NCBI RefSeq assembly: GCF_009389715.1
Contig: NC_052404.1
Coordinates: 12,639,756-12,703,755 of the forward strand
DNA: 64,000 nt
Direction of reading: 5' to 3'
Source of the DNA: Phoenix dactylifera
Lineage: Eukaryota > Streptophyta > Magnoliopsida > Arecales > Arecaceae
A program made the position numbers and the translations under genes. The notes below the pieces were generated by a model, which did not search any database, had not been told where the DNA came from, and saw only the letters and a list, made by a program, of their open reading frames with translations. This document shows, in pieces, positions 23,469 to 33,986 of the stretch. Positions within the stretch are counted from its first letter, which is position 1. Each line of letters begins with the position of its first letter.

Positions 23469-24705
23469 ACTCGTTGGTCGACCAAGGCTGGCGCATGCCG
23501 AGGCAACTGGTCGGGGCTTCAGGCTAGTCTGCTCCCGGGATGGTCATCGGGTTAGCCTGGCATCCGAGGGCCGAGCCTCGGGACCTTCCACTCGTTGGTC
23601 GGCCAAGGCTGGCGCAAACCGAGGCGACCGGTCGGGGCTTCCGGCTAGTCTGCTCCCGGGATGATCATCGGGCTAGCCAGGCATCCGAGGGCCGTCAAGC
23701 CTCAGGAAATTCCGCTCGTTGGTCGGCCAAGGCTGGCGCAAGCCGAGGCGACCGGTCGGGGCTTCAGGCTAGTCTGCTCCCGGGATGATCGTCGGGTTAG
23801 CCTGGCATCCGAGGGCCGTCAAGCCTCAGGAAATTCCGCTCGTTGGTCGGCCAAGGCTGGCGCAAGCCGAGGCGACCGGTCGGGGCTTCAGGCTAGTCTG
23901 CTCCCGGGATGATCGTCGGGTTAGCCTGGCATCCGAGGGTTGTCAAGCCTCAGGAAATTCCGCTCGTTGGTCGGCCAAGGCTGGCGCAAGCTGAGGCGAC
24001 CGGTCGGGGCTTCAGGCTAGTCTGCTCCCGGGATGATCATCGGGCTAGCCAGGCATCCGAGGGCCGTCAAGCCTCAGGAAATTCCGCTCGTTGGTCGGCC
24101 AAGGCTGGCGCGAGCCGAGGCGACCGGTCGGGGCTTCAGGCTAGTCTGCTCCCAGGATGATCATCGGGTTAGCCTGGCATCCGAGGGCCGTCAAGCCTCA
24201 GGAAATTCCGCTCGTTGGTCGGCCAAGGCTGGCGCGAGCCGAGGCGACCGGTCGGGGCTTCAGGCTAGTCTGCTCCCGGGATGATCATCGGGTTAGCCTG
24301 GCATCCGAGGGCCGAGCCTCGGGACATTCCGCTCGTTGGTCGGCCAAGGCTGGCGCAAGCCGAGGCGACCGGTCGGGGCTTCCGGCTAGTCTGCTCCCGG
24401 GATGATCATCGGGCTAGCCAGGCATCCGAGGGCCGAGCCTCGGGACATTCCACTCGTTGGTCGGCCAAGGCTGGCGCAAGCCGAGGCGACCGGTTGGGGC
24501 TTCCAGCTAGTCTGCTCCCGGGATGATCATCGGGCTAGCCAGGCATCCGAGGGCCGAGCCTCGGGACATTCCACTCGTTGGTCGGCCAAGGCTGGCGCAA
24601 GCCGAGGCGACCGGTTGGGGCTTCCGGCTAGTCTGCTCCCGGGATGATCATCGGGCTAGCCAGGCATCCGAGGGCCGAGCCTCGGGAAATTCCGCTCGCT
24701 GGTCG
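23469..24705. repeat. Tandem array, 124/121-bp unit, about 10 copies
   Basis: Units begin CGCTCGTTGGTCGGCCAAGG and end with a GGCATCCGAGGG...CCTCAGGAAATTC segment almost identical to part of the adjacent 46-bp unit. The early units are 124 bp and the later ones 121 bp. The difference is a GTC-containing 3-bp indel (CCGTCAAGCC against CCGAGCC, with a compensating change). Repeated open frames of 81-83 codons are a consequence of the array, not genes. Confidence 0.92.
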
Positions 24706-24824
24706 TGCGCTTGTCGCTCGCTGCCCGACGGGGTTTCTCCGTGGCCAGCCGCGATCATGTTTCTCCTTTTCTCTAAGCGTTGCCTGGGGGAACACGAGAA
24801 GGGCATTAAACGCTAATTAATGCG

Positions 24825-27302
24825 TTACCTGGGAAATCGGATCGCCAGCTGCTGCTTGCGAGGAGTGTTAGTTGAGCGGCCGCGATACGCGGGTTCTTCG
24901 AGGAGGATACGGCCTGGGCGCGAGCGGAGATATGTGGACCTAGGGGTACATGACACCCGGATTGTCCGGAGCCGAGCTTCCAAGTCGAGGTTGGCACCGA
25001 CCCGGACCGTGCGGTCCGGGCGGCCTTCTTCGAGGGGAACTTCGATTACGCCCTCGGCTGGCTTCCCGTGCCGCAAGGCCACTTCGTCTCTGGCGTCAAG
25101 GGACTCGACGCTTAGGGCCTCCATGGGCTTCTTCCCTTTGAGAGTTGCTAGGAGACACTGCCGTGCGGTTGGTTGGTCACCTCGGACCTCTCCAATTCCG
25201 GCCGCCGTGGGGAACCGCATGAGCAAATGGTAGGTAGAAACCACCGCGCGAAGGGCGTTCAGTCCGGGTCGTCCGAGGATAGCGTTGTAGGCCGAGGGGA
25301 CACGGACGACCAAGAACCCGAGTCGCACCGTGGCTTCTGCGGGTGCAACGCCCGCAGTCACAGGCAGCTCAATGACACCTTCGGCCGAGATAGCGTCTCC
25401 AGTGAATCCTATGAGGGGGGTGGATGTTTTGTGCAACAATTGTCGGGACAAGCTCATCTTTTGGAAGGCCTCGTAATACAAAATATCAGCTGAGCTTCCA
25501 CTATCCACAAGAACACGCCTTACATCATAGTTCGCCATAGTGAGAGAGATCACCATGGCGTCATCGTGGGGAGTCTGAACCCCCTTTACATCTTCATCAC
25601 AAAAAGCGATTACATTTCCGACCCGCTGCCTCTTCGCGACGGCCACTCCTGATGCTTCCGCCGAGCCCCCTGCGTTCCTCACGGGCCGAGAGCAGCCCCC
25701 AGTGATGGTGTGGATCACTCCCGCAACGGGTCGATTCTGCTCCCGAGGCTCCTGAGGGGCCGGGTCGGCCGGACGCGGGTCTGCCGGGGGACGTCGGTCG
25801 TTTACATATCGACCGAGACGCCCTCGGCGAATGAGAGCCTCGATCTCGTCCCGAAGCTGGAAGCAGTCTTCGGTATCGTGGCCGTGGTCTCGGTGGTACT
25901 CACAGTACGCCCGAGAAGGCCTCCTCCCAGGGATCTTCTTCATCTGCCTCGGGACCGGGAGGTCCTCCCGCCCCTTGACCTCCATGAGGATCTGGGCCCG
26001 GGGGGCCAGGAGTGGGGTGTACCGGTTGAAGCGTCGGTGCGGAGAACGAGGGCGTGTGGCGCCGTGGTTCCTTGCTGGTGACGGGCTTCTGCGCCGGCGT
26101 TGAGGCGTCGGGCTCCTCCTCTGGGGTGCCTCTTTTCGCCTTTTCTTCCCGGGCTTTAGAGGGGCCTCGGCGGCCTCCTTGTTCCGGTGGGAGGCTGCCT
26201 CCTCGGCGTCTGCATACTGGTTTGCCCGAGATAACAGCTCCGGGAAGCTCCGCGGCAGGCGTTTGTCCAGGGAGAAGGTGAGTCTGCCCTTCCGGAAGCC
26301 ACGCTTCAGGGCTGAGAGAGCCACTTCCTGGCTCAGGTTCCGGACCTCCAGTGTAGCCTTGTTGAAGCGGGTGAGATAATCCCGCAGGCTTTCTCCCTCG
26401 TTTTGCCGGACATCAAAGAGGGAGTCGGAGACCAGTCGCCGCCTGCTACTGACGGCGAAATGGCTGATGAAGAAGCGGGTGAACTGGTCGAAGGACTGGA
26501 TGGAGTTAGCCTCCAGGCCGGCGAACCATGCCCTTGCCGGGCCACGGAGGGTCGCCGGGAAGGCCTTGCAGAGGAGCGGATCCGATGCTCCATGGAGGAG
26601 CATAAGAGTCCTGAAACTCTCCACGTGGTCCCGCGGGTCCGCCGCCCCGTCGTAGGGTTCGATCGCCGGCATTTTGAACCCCGGCGGGTTCGGGGTCCGC
26701 AGGATCCTCGAGGCAAGCGCCGGCTGGGAGGAGATCTCCAAGTCAGCGAAGGGATCTTTGGAGTGGCCCTTCAGGACCTGGAGTTGTCTGTGGAGATCGT
26801 CCACCCGCCGGTCCAGGGAGCGCGACCGGTGGGTGGGGGACAAAGAGCGGCGCGAGGGGGACCGACTGGAGTGCGGGCCCCTCGAGGACTGGGGTGTCTG
26901 AGAACGCGCCCGGGTCCGCCTCTCGTACCCCGCACAGCTCCGATGAGAAGGTCCTGGCAGAATGGACCGCACTCGAGAATCCTCCTCGCGCCGGCGCTCC
27001 TCTCCATGGGAGAGGAAGGAGCGCGGGTTGTGAGGAAGAGGCGAGTGCTCGGGGGGCAGCGGCTCCTGAGCCCGTTGCGGCACCCGAGAGATCACACCCT
27101 GCAGATTCTGCACTGCCTCCGCGAGGGTGCGAACCTGCTGGGCTAGCTGGTCGAACTGAGCAGCTTCGACCGTCTGAATGGGAGAAGGGGCGGTGGAATG
27201 CTGCTGAGAGTGCGTTGGGGACGCAGCAGCCTCTCGGCCGGAGGCGCGAGAGGCTCCGCGACCGGAAGCATTGGAAGCTCCACGACCACCTCGCCGTGCC
27301 AT
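24825..27302 (-). CDS. gag: TAT gag and protease, truncated before RT, 825 aa
   Basis: The ATG is at 27302-27300 (MARRGGRGASN), about 40 bases after the 5' LTR and primer site. The gag core lies at about residues 215-330 and contains DPRDHVESFRTLMLLHGAS and FPATLRGPARAWFAGLEAN. An Arg/Ser-rich region and a C-x-x-H...HDTEDC knuckle-like segment (YCEYHRDHGHDTEDC) follow. The retropepsin motif VLVDSGSSADILYYEAF is near residue 600. The ordinary frame holds to about residue 775, just before where RT begins in the related element at 43447-55701. The last 45 or so residues look like out-of-frame read-through into non-pol DNA. Gag and protease appear otherwise intact, so this copy could supply particle protein but no polymerase or integrase. 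Confidence 0.85.
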   Translation of the reverse strand: MARRGGRGASNASGRGASRASGREAAASPTHSQQHSTAPSPIQTVEAAQFDQLAQQVRTLAEAVQNLQGVISRVPQRAQEPLPPEHSPLPHNPRSFLSHGEERRREEDSRVRSILPGPSHRSCAGYERRTRARSQTPQSSRGPHSSRSPSRRSLSPTHRSRSLDRRVDDLHRQLQVLKGHSKDPFADLEISSQPALASRILRTPNPPGFKMPAIEPYDGAADPRDHVESFRTLMLLHGASDPLLCKAFPATLRGPARAWFAGLEANSIQSFDQFTRFFISHFAVSSRRRLVSDSLFDVRQNEGESLRDYLTRFNKATLEVRNLSQEVALSALKRGFRKGRLTFSLDKRLPRSFPELLSRANQYADAEEAASHRNKEAAEAPLKPGKKRRKEAPQRRSPTPQRRRRSPSPARNHGATRPRSPHRRFNRYTPLLAPRAQILMEVKGREDLPVPRQMKKIPGRRPSRAYCEYHRDHGHDTEDCFQLRDEIEALIRRGRLGRYVNDRRPPADPRPADPAPQEPREQNRPVAGVIHTITGGCSRPVRNAGGSAEASGVAVAKRQRVGNVIAFCDEDVKGVQTPHDDAMVISLTMANYDVRRVLVDSGSSADILYYEAFQKMSLSRQLLHKTSTPLIGFTGDAISAEGVIELPVTAGVAPAEATVRLGFLVVRVPSAYNAILGRPGLNALRAVVSTYHLLMRFPTAAGIGEVRGDQPTARQCLLATLKGKKPMEALSVESLDARDEVALRHGKPAEGVIEVPLEEGRPDRTVRVGANLDLEARLRTIRVSCTPRSTYLRSRPGRILLEEPAYRGRSTNTPRKQQLAIRFPR

Positions 27303-27323
27303 TACGATCGTTCTAAGATTCGG

Positions 27324-27342
27324 CCCTTCCTCTAGCGCCAAC
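27324..27342 (-). other. Primer binding site of the TAT element
   Basis: On the minus strand the sequence after the 5' LTR reads GTTGGCGCTAGAGGAAGGGC. The same sequence directly follows the 5' LTR of the TAT element at 43447. The tRNA it pairs with was not identified. Confidence 0.75.
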
Positions 27343-28230
27343 TGTTGCTGGTGGTCCAAACCGAGAACGATTGGCACTGCGGTGTGAACGGGGTTCCGTC
27401 TGAGTTGTCTTGGTTGGTGTTGGTTGCGCTCCACCTTCCGCCAAGAAACCTGCAAACAAGCCTTGCACCACCACCAGGGTGGTGATGGCCCTCCGACGGT
27501 CAAGTCAGAGGAGATTGGAGGAGGAGGAGAGGTGATAATCGCAAGTAAGAGGGTGCTCTGGGAGATATTGCTCACCTCCCCCCCTTTCTCCCCCCAGCCG
27601 CATATATACCTGGCTGGGGGGTCTCTCAGGGGGGTTCGTTATCGTGGGGCACGATGGTGTGGCCACTGACATGGCCGTTACAGGGCGTCGTGGAGCAGCA
27701 CCGGGTACGGCCACGTCAGGGCATAGTGGGGCTCCGCTTTGTACGGCTGATGCAGGAGATCGTGGAGCAGCATCGGATACAGCCGTTGCAGGGAGTAGTG
27801 GAGCAGGAGGCCGCGGCGTGCCTCTGGGGAATAGCCTGTCGTTATCAAGAGATCTCCGACTCGGGGTCGGAGCGCTGGATCAAGGGGCAGCCGACTCGGG
27901 GTCGGGCTGCGGAGCCGAGGACGTCCGACTCGGGGTCGGAGCGCTGGATCAAAGGGCAGCCGACTCGGGGTCGGGCTGCGGAGCCGAGGACGTCCGACTC
28001 GGGGTCGGAGCGCTGGATCAAAGGGCAGCCGACTCGGGGTCGGGCTGCGGAGCCGAGGATGTCCGACTCGGGGTCGGATTGCTGGATCAAAGGGCAGCCG
28101 ACTCGGGGTCGGGCTGCGGAGCCGAGGATGTCCGACTCGGGGTCGGATTGCTGGATCAAAGGGCAGCCGTAGTCTTCCTGGGCGCGCGTGCCGGTCACGT
28201 GGGGCATGGCGGCTTATTTCCCCTGTAACA
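27343..28230 (-). repeat. 5' LTR of the minus-strand TAT element
   Basis: This 888-bp LTR differs from the copy at 19756-20642 at about five sites, one of them a single-base insertion in a C run. The 69-bp array is at about 27853-28174, and the TATA-like sequence is at 27601-27609 on the minus strand. Confidence 0.93.
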
Positions 28231-28235
28231 GTATT

Positions 28236-30572
28236 TATTGATGATATTCTGATATATTCAAGGAGCCAGGCAGAGCATGAGCACCACTTGAAGATTGTTT
28301 TGGAGACTCTGAGGCAGAATCAGTTGTATGGTAAATTAAAGAAATGTGAATTTTGGTTGGACAGGGTGATGTTTTTGGGGCATGTTATCTCTAAGGATGG
28401 AATTATGGTTGACCCAAAGAAGATTGAAGCTGTGGTTGATTGGAGCAGATCGAGTAATGTGTCTGAGATTCGCAGCTTTCTTGGACTAGCCGGTTATTAC
28501 AGAAGGTTTGTGGAGGGCTTCTCTAGTATTGCTGGACCCTTGACTCGACTCACTCGCAAAGGAGTAAAGTTTGAATGGTCGGATCAGTGTGAGAAAAGTT
28601 TCAAGGAATTGAAACACCGTCTAGTATCAGCACCTATTCTGACACTACCAGTTACCGGTACTGATTTTACCATTTATAGTGATGCTTCCAAGAAGGGTTT
28701 GGGTTGTGTACTAATGCAGAATGAAAAAGTTATTGCTTATGCCTCCCGACAGCTCAAGCCCTATGAAGAGAATTATCCCACTCATGATCTTGAGCTTGCA
28801 GCTGTGGTGTTTGGCTTAAAGATCTGGAGACATTATTTGTAAGGAGAGACATGCCAGGTATTCACTGATCACAAAAGTCTGAAATATCTCTTCACTCAGA
28901 AGGAGCTGAATATGAGACAGAGAAGGTGGCTGGAATTGGTGAAAGATTATGATCTATCTATCCATTATCATCCTGGGAAGGCAAATGTGGTAGCAGATGC
29001 TCTAAGTAGAAAATTTTCAGGAAATGTTGCAGCTTTGATTACTACCCAGAGAAATATCCTGGAGGATCTGAGGAGGGCAGAAATAGAGGTATATCTGCAG
29101 GATGCTACCTTGAAGTTGGCAAACTTGCGAGTCCAGCCTACCCTCATTGACAGAATTAAGGCAGCGCAAGTGGATGACTCTCAGCTTCAGAAGATCAAGA
29201 AAGATGTTGAGTCTGGATCTCAGCCTGATTTTCATATACATGAGGATGGCTCATTGAGGTTCATTGGCAGAGTTTGTGTTCCAGATGATCCTAGTCTGAA
29301 GAAGAAAATCATGGAGGAGGCTCACAGTACGGGATATACAGTGCATCCTGGTAGTATAAAAATGTATAAGGATCTGAAAGTTGTGTTCTGGTGGAACAAT
29401 ATGAAGAGAGAGATTGCCCAATTTGTATCTCAATGCTTAACTTGTCAGCAAGTTAAGATTGAGCATCAGAGACCAGCTGGTATGCTTCAGCCCCTGCCGA
29501 TCCCAGAGTGGAAGTGGGAGCATATTACTATGGATTTTGTGTCAGGGTTACCTCGTACCCTCAGAGGTAATGATTCAGTCTGGGTGATTGTAGACAGATT
29601 GACCAAATCAGCACATTTCCTAGCATTTAAGACTGGGATGACACTAGAGAGATTTGCAGAGTTGTACACTGAGCAGATCGTGCGGCTGCATAGAGTTCCA
29701 GTATCTATAGTGTCTGACAGAGACTCCCGATTTGTGGCTCATTTCTGGGGCAGTTTGCACAAAGCTTTGGGGACCACTCTTAGCTTCAGTACAGCTTTTC
29801 ATCCACAGACAGATGGGCAGTCCGAGAGGACCATTCAGATTCTGGAGGATATGCTGAGAGCCTGTTCTTTGACATGAGGGGTTCTTGGGATCATCATTTG
29901 CCGTTGGTAGAGTTTGCCTATAACAATAGCTACCAGGCAAGTATTCAGATGGCTCCTTATGAGGCATTGTATGGTAGGAAGTGTAGATCACCTATCTGTT
30001 GGGATGATGTGGGGGAGAGGAAAATTCTGGGTCCAGAGATTATTCAGCAGACAGTGGAGAATGTTCAGCTGATTAGAGAACGACTTCGGGCAGCTCAAAG
30101 CAGACAGAAGAGTTATGCTGATATCAGGAGGCGGGATCTGGAATTCCAAATCGGAGATCATGTTTTTCTCAAAGTGTCCCCTTCTAAAGGGGTAATGCGA
30201 TTTGGAGTTCGGGGTAAGCTCAGCCCGAGATATATGGGACCATTCGAGATTCTCGAGAGAGTTGGAGCTGTTGCTTATAAACTAGTACTTCCACCTGCTT
30301 TATCGGGGGTTCATTCTGTTTTTCATGTCTCTATGTTGAGGAGGTATATTGCTGATTCCAGTCATGTGATTGAAGTGGCACCTTTGCAGCTCCGCGCAGA
30401 TCTTTCTTATGTTGAGCAGCCTATCCGTATAGTGGATAGGAAGGACCAAGTTTTGAGGAGGCGCACGATTCCTTATGTAAAAGTGCAGTGGAGCAATCAC
30501 AGTGAGAGAGAAGCTACCTGGGAACTGGAGGAGGAGATGAGAGAGAAGTTTCCTACCATGTTCTTGGATTGA
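28236..30572 (+). pseudogene. pol: Gypsy RT C-terminus, RNase H, integrase and chromodomain
   Basis: This is the remainder of the chromovirus-type pol after the TAT insertion. It opens with the second half of the RT catalytic block ([10 protein letters not shown]), then thumb and RNase H ([18 protein letters not shown]). A TAA at 28840-28842 breaks the RNase H. Integrase follows with an HH-CC finger near 29320-29455 and acidic catalytic residues near 29532, 29715 and 29826. A net one-base loss near 29868 shifts the frame; the shifted frame continues from 29874 to the TGA at 30570-30572. The C-terminus at about 30420-30560 reads like a chromodomain (VKVQWSNHSEREATWELEEE). These domains identify the outer element as a chromovirus. 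The copy is inactive. Confidence 0.92.
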
Positions 30573-30619
30573 GGTATGTTTTATATTCGAGGACGAAATT
30601 TTTTTTTAGTTGGTTAGAG

Positions 30620-32982
30620 TGTAAGGATCTGAATTTGGGCCCGTTATTGGGCCCAAAGAACTGAAGTCGGCAATGGATGCCGACTTCAGTTTTCTCTTCG
30701 TGGTCTCCCCACGAAGACCACGCCGGCCGAACGGCCAGCGGGATCTTCGCACCACCCCCCCCCTCTTCCCTCTTCCCCTCTCTCCCTCTCTCCCTCTCTC
30801 TCTCTCTCTCCCTTTCTTTCTTCTCTGAGAGCCCATCCTTCTAAAAGAAATTCATCTTTTCCTCCTCTTTCCCCTTCCTTGAGAGCCGCTACCGCCGCCG
30901 GAGCCGCCAACGCCGCCGGGGATCCATCGTCGACGACCGGAGGTGAGGAAGACAACCATCTATCTTTTTTTTATGGATTTAAAAGGGAAAAGAAAGAGGG
31001 ATGTCAACCGGCTTTATTTCCCTATTTTTGGGAAATTTTTTTTGTGGGATTCGGCCGGCCGACGGTGGCCGGCCGGGGTCAATCCGGCCGAAACGAGTTC
31101 GGCCGGAGGTGGGTGAACGGGGGCCAGGCTTCCAGCCCCGGTCTCCCTCTCTTTCCTCTTTTTTTTTCTCCTCCCTTTCTTCCTCTCCTTCTCCTTCTTC
31201 TCTTCTTCTTCCCTTCCGTCGCCTGTGACCGTGGGGAGACCGACGGCGGCTGGCCGAGTGCCGCCGCCGAGGGCCACGGTCGACCGCTGAGGGCCGGCCG
31301 GAACCACAAGCCACCCTCCTCCTCCTCCTCCTCCTTCTTCTTCTTTTTCTTCCTCTTTTCCTTCTTCCTCTTCTTCTTCTTCTTCTTCCGCCTGGGTGCT
31401 TCCCTTGCATCGATTTTCGTGCCCTGTTGGTGTCTCAAACCAGACACAAATGAACTTTGGGTGTTTCCCTTGCATCAATTTTCGTGCTCTGTTGGTGTCT
31501 CAAACCAGACACAAATGAACTTTGGGTGTTTCCCTTGCATCGATTTCCGTGCTCTGTTGGTGTCACAAACCAGACACAAATGAACTTTGGGTGTTTCCCT
31601 TGCATCAATTTCCGTGCTCTGTTGGTGTCACAAACCAGACGCAAATGAACTTTGATCTGATTGAACCATCTTCTGACTGTGGATTTGGTCTAGACTTGGG
31701 TTGGTCTAATTTGAGTGTAATCTGGTTTGTTAAGCTTGATCTAATCTGGGCTGATCAGAGCTGGTTTGGTGTGGGCCGGTTTGATCTGGACCTGTAATCT
31801 GGTTTGGTTCAATTGGGCCTAATCTGTTTTGGGCCACAATTGGCTGTGGTTTTAAAAGGTTTTTGATTTTGGGGTTTTAGTTTATTTGTTCTTAGGGTCT
31901 AAGTCTAATATTAGGGGCTCATTTTAGGGATCTATGAACTTAAGGGTTTAAGGGATTAGAAATAGTTTAAATTATGTTTCTTAGTTAATTAAATAATTAA
32001 TGTTTGCGTTTTAATTAGGGGTTCGTGATATCTGTGGCAGGGATTCTTAAGCTAGCCCAGGTAGGTGACCTATTGCTTTAAAGTAGAATTTTAACATGCA
32101 CATTGCATATGTTGATGTTGTGATTTATTATTGGCATTATATGTTAGAATTAGAATTAAGCATTTAGTTTCATAAACTATTAAATTATTATGGACATCAT
32201 GTGTTTAGAATTAGAAACTAATATTTAATTTGATAAACTGTTATGTACTGTACTATTGGAATTTTGTTCACGACTTGAGTTGGAAAGTTGATTTGTTGAT
32301 TTTTAAAAATCCGCGTGACTATAGTCTAGGCCCCGCCAATGGGATGATACGTTGGCCCTGTCGACTTGTACTGAGGAACTAGTTCCGACACCGCGACCAC
32401 CGGTGATAGAATAGTGGCGGCACAGGGGTGCATTTTGCTCTTCAGAGCGGCTCAGTGGAGTGTGAGTTTGGCACCAGGGGGTGCGGCACAGTGGTGCGTT
32501 GGCTCAGTGGAGCGGCTCTTCGGAGAGTTGTATTGGCACTTCGGTGTAACCATGCCACTGGGTGATGTGGCCGTAGTCATGCGGTTGAGTTATTTTGAGT
32601 CTCGGATCGGGTTTACGGATTATCATGTGGATTTTTGGATTCATGAGTTTAGTTGCTTTTTATATGCATGACGATATGTTATATGATGACTTTACTGCAT
32701 TATGTTGCCTACTGAGCTGTTAGCTCACTCCTACTATTTACATTTTTGCAGGTGATGATATATGATTATGGGGATTACGGGATAGAGTGATCATGATGTA
32801 ATTAGCTAGTAGATATGGACTTTCTTTTGACTTATGTATATATATGGACATTTGAATTGAAAGCTGGAATTTATTTTTAATTAGTTATTGATGGTTGATC
32901 TGATTTATCTGCTTTGCGTGCCTGCGGGGTCCGCCCTGCAGGTGCGCGGCGTCTGCTCGCGCCCCGGGTTCGGGGCGTGACA
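30620..32982 (+). repeat. 3' LTR of the chromovirus-type gypsy element
   Basis: This LTR is 2363 bp, 57 bp longer than the 5' copy, mainly because of one extra 65-bp unit in the repeat at about 31396-31650. It ends CGTGACA and is followed by the target copy TGGAT (32983-32987). The sequence before it (TTAGTTGGTTAGAG) is a poor polypurine tract. Confidence 0.93.
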
Positions 32983-32987
32983 TGGAT

Positions 32988-33531
32988 TGTCTAAGCTTGC
33001 ATGACCTTTTTACTATGCTTGGGCCTATACGTGAGACTTGGTGATGCTTCTTTTGCTTTGGTTTGGTGGTCCCTTGGATTGCTACCAAAATCCAAGCCGA
33101 GAGGACTGTATTAGCCGGCGAATGGAGTGTAGCTAATTCTGCTCGGACGGGTCCACTTGCAGCTGAATCTGACTTGGAAATAAAAGAAAAAAATACCAAA
33201 GGTCGACGTTGGATTCTGTTCGACGGAAAATTCTTCGATGCCTAAGTCAAGTAAGCACGGAGGAGGTTGAAAGAGAGTGTAAACGTACGTGCGCCTGGAG
33301 ATCCTCCGACCCTTGTTTATGAAGGATAAGGATGAATGCCCCTTATTGAGTAAGATGGGCATATGTCGTAATGGTTCAGTGACCGCCTGCATGTTATGCA
33401 CATTTTTGGATTTAGCTGCATAGGGCGCTCATTCATGGGCCGACCTATAACCATTGTCCATTGCAAGAGTTTTAAATGGTTTTATGGTATTTTTAGTGGA
33501 GGCCATATGATGAGCTGCTACTAGTTGGTTT
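32988..33531. other. Intergenic DNA between two retroelements
   Basis: No recognisable gene. A short plus-strand frame at 33063-33245 (start MVVPWIATKIQAE) matches nothing I know and is probably chance. Confidence 0.5.
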
Positions 33532-33736
33532 TGTTAGCATCAATTGATTGATTGATTATGCCAAATTTAGTCTGCTTTACCAAACTTCACCTTGATTAAT
33601 TTGTGATTGGTTGTACTAAACTTAGTTGGCCTTACCAAACTTCGTCAGCCTCCTAGTTCTATATGAAGGTTGCTCTTGTACATTGTAATAGATAAGTAAA
33701 AATACAATTCTCTTCTTTCATTCTTTGTTTTCAATA
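33532..33736 (+). repeat. Left LTR of the small LTR element
   Basis: 205 bp, with conserved blocks such as CCTCCTAGTTCTATAT and AAATACAAT shared with 35671-35875. The CTATATGAAGG or CTATATAAAG block may be the promoter TATA region. Confidence 0.85.
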
Positions 33737-33752
33737 TAATATCAAAGCTACC
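33737..33752 (+). other. Degenerate primer binding site
   Basis: TAATATCAAAGCTACC resembles the standard TGGTATCAGAGC with G-to-A type changes and sits directly after the left LTR. Confidence 0.5.
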
Positions 33753-33960
33753 GATCATGTAACCTGATGTTTTCATCTTTCTGTCTTTACTGTGATCGTC
33801 GTCGTCGTCGTCATCCGCAGATTCTCTATTTCTTCTGCCTCATTTGGGGGGTAGCTGGGGCTCCAACTTCAGTGGCTTTCAAAGTTCCATTCTTCTCGTC
33901 GAGCTCCTGATAAAATCTTAGCTTTTCTTGTGAAGATCGCTCACTTGGACGTTCAGGGTG

Positions 33961-33986
33961 CTATATATATATATATATATATATAT
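33961..33986. repeat. (TA)n microsatellite
   Basis: About 12 TA dinucleotides within the LTR element. Confidence 0.9.

Larger units (their letters stand above)
19756..28230 (-). mobile_element. TAT-type Ty3/gypsy derivative lacking RT, RNase H and integrase
   Basis: The LTRs at 27343-28230 (5' in element sense) and 19756-20642 (3') are about 888 bp and differ at only about five positions. The target duplication GTATT is perfect (19751-19755 and 28231-28235). In element sense the order is LTR, primer site, gag-protease (27302 to 24825), two tandem arrays, an antisense spliced ORF, polypurine tract, LTR. The coding sequence stops being recognisable where RT should begin; RT, RNase H and integrase are absent. 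Near-identical LTRs show recent movement, so enzymes must have come from another copy. The antisense ORF and gag type place it in the TAT lineage (Ogre/Retand/Grande group); the exact family is not determined. Confidence 0.92.
3871..32982 (+). mobile_element. Ty3/gypsy LTR retrotransposon, chromovirus (Tekay/Del-like), with two nested insertions
   Basis: The element is bounded by two long LTRs (3871-6176 and 30620-32982) that begin TGTAAGGATC and end GTGACA. It is flanked by a perfect 5-bp target duplication TGGAT (3866-3870 and 32983-32987). A primer site complementary to initiator Met-tRNA follows the left LTR. The interior encodes gag, protease, RT, RNase H, integrase and a C-terminal chromodomain in that order, which is the Ty3/gypsy chromovirus order. 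Without the copia element (7063-17983) and the TAT element (19756-28230) it would be about 9.7 kb, a normal size. By eye the LTRs differ at roughly thirty positions plus indels in simple repeats, so this is older than the two elements inside it. It cannot be autonomous: gag-pol has three stop codons, one frameshift and two insertions. The clade name rests on the protein order and the chromodomain, not on a phylogeny. Confidence 0.95.

Noticed and set aside
22541..24705. Regular repeats that could suggest a CRISPR array
   Set aside because: Units are directly adjacent with no unique spacers, lie inside a plant retrotransposon, and no cas genes exist.
23540..24816. Series of plus-strand open frames of 81-97 codons starting with MII or MIV and repeating the same peptide
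   Set aside because: They are produced by the 124/121-bp tandem array. The period is not a multiple of three in most units, so no single long protein results.
26403..27146. 247-aa plus-strand open frame
   Set aside because: It is a shadow of the minus-strand gag, which has clear gag domain blocks.
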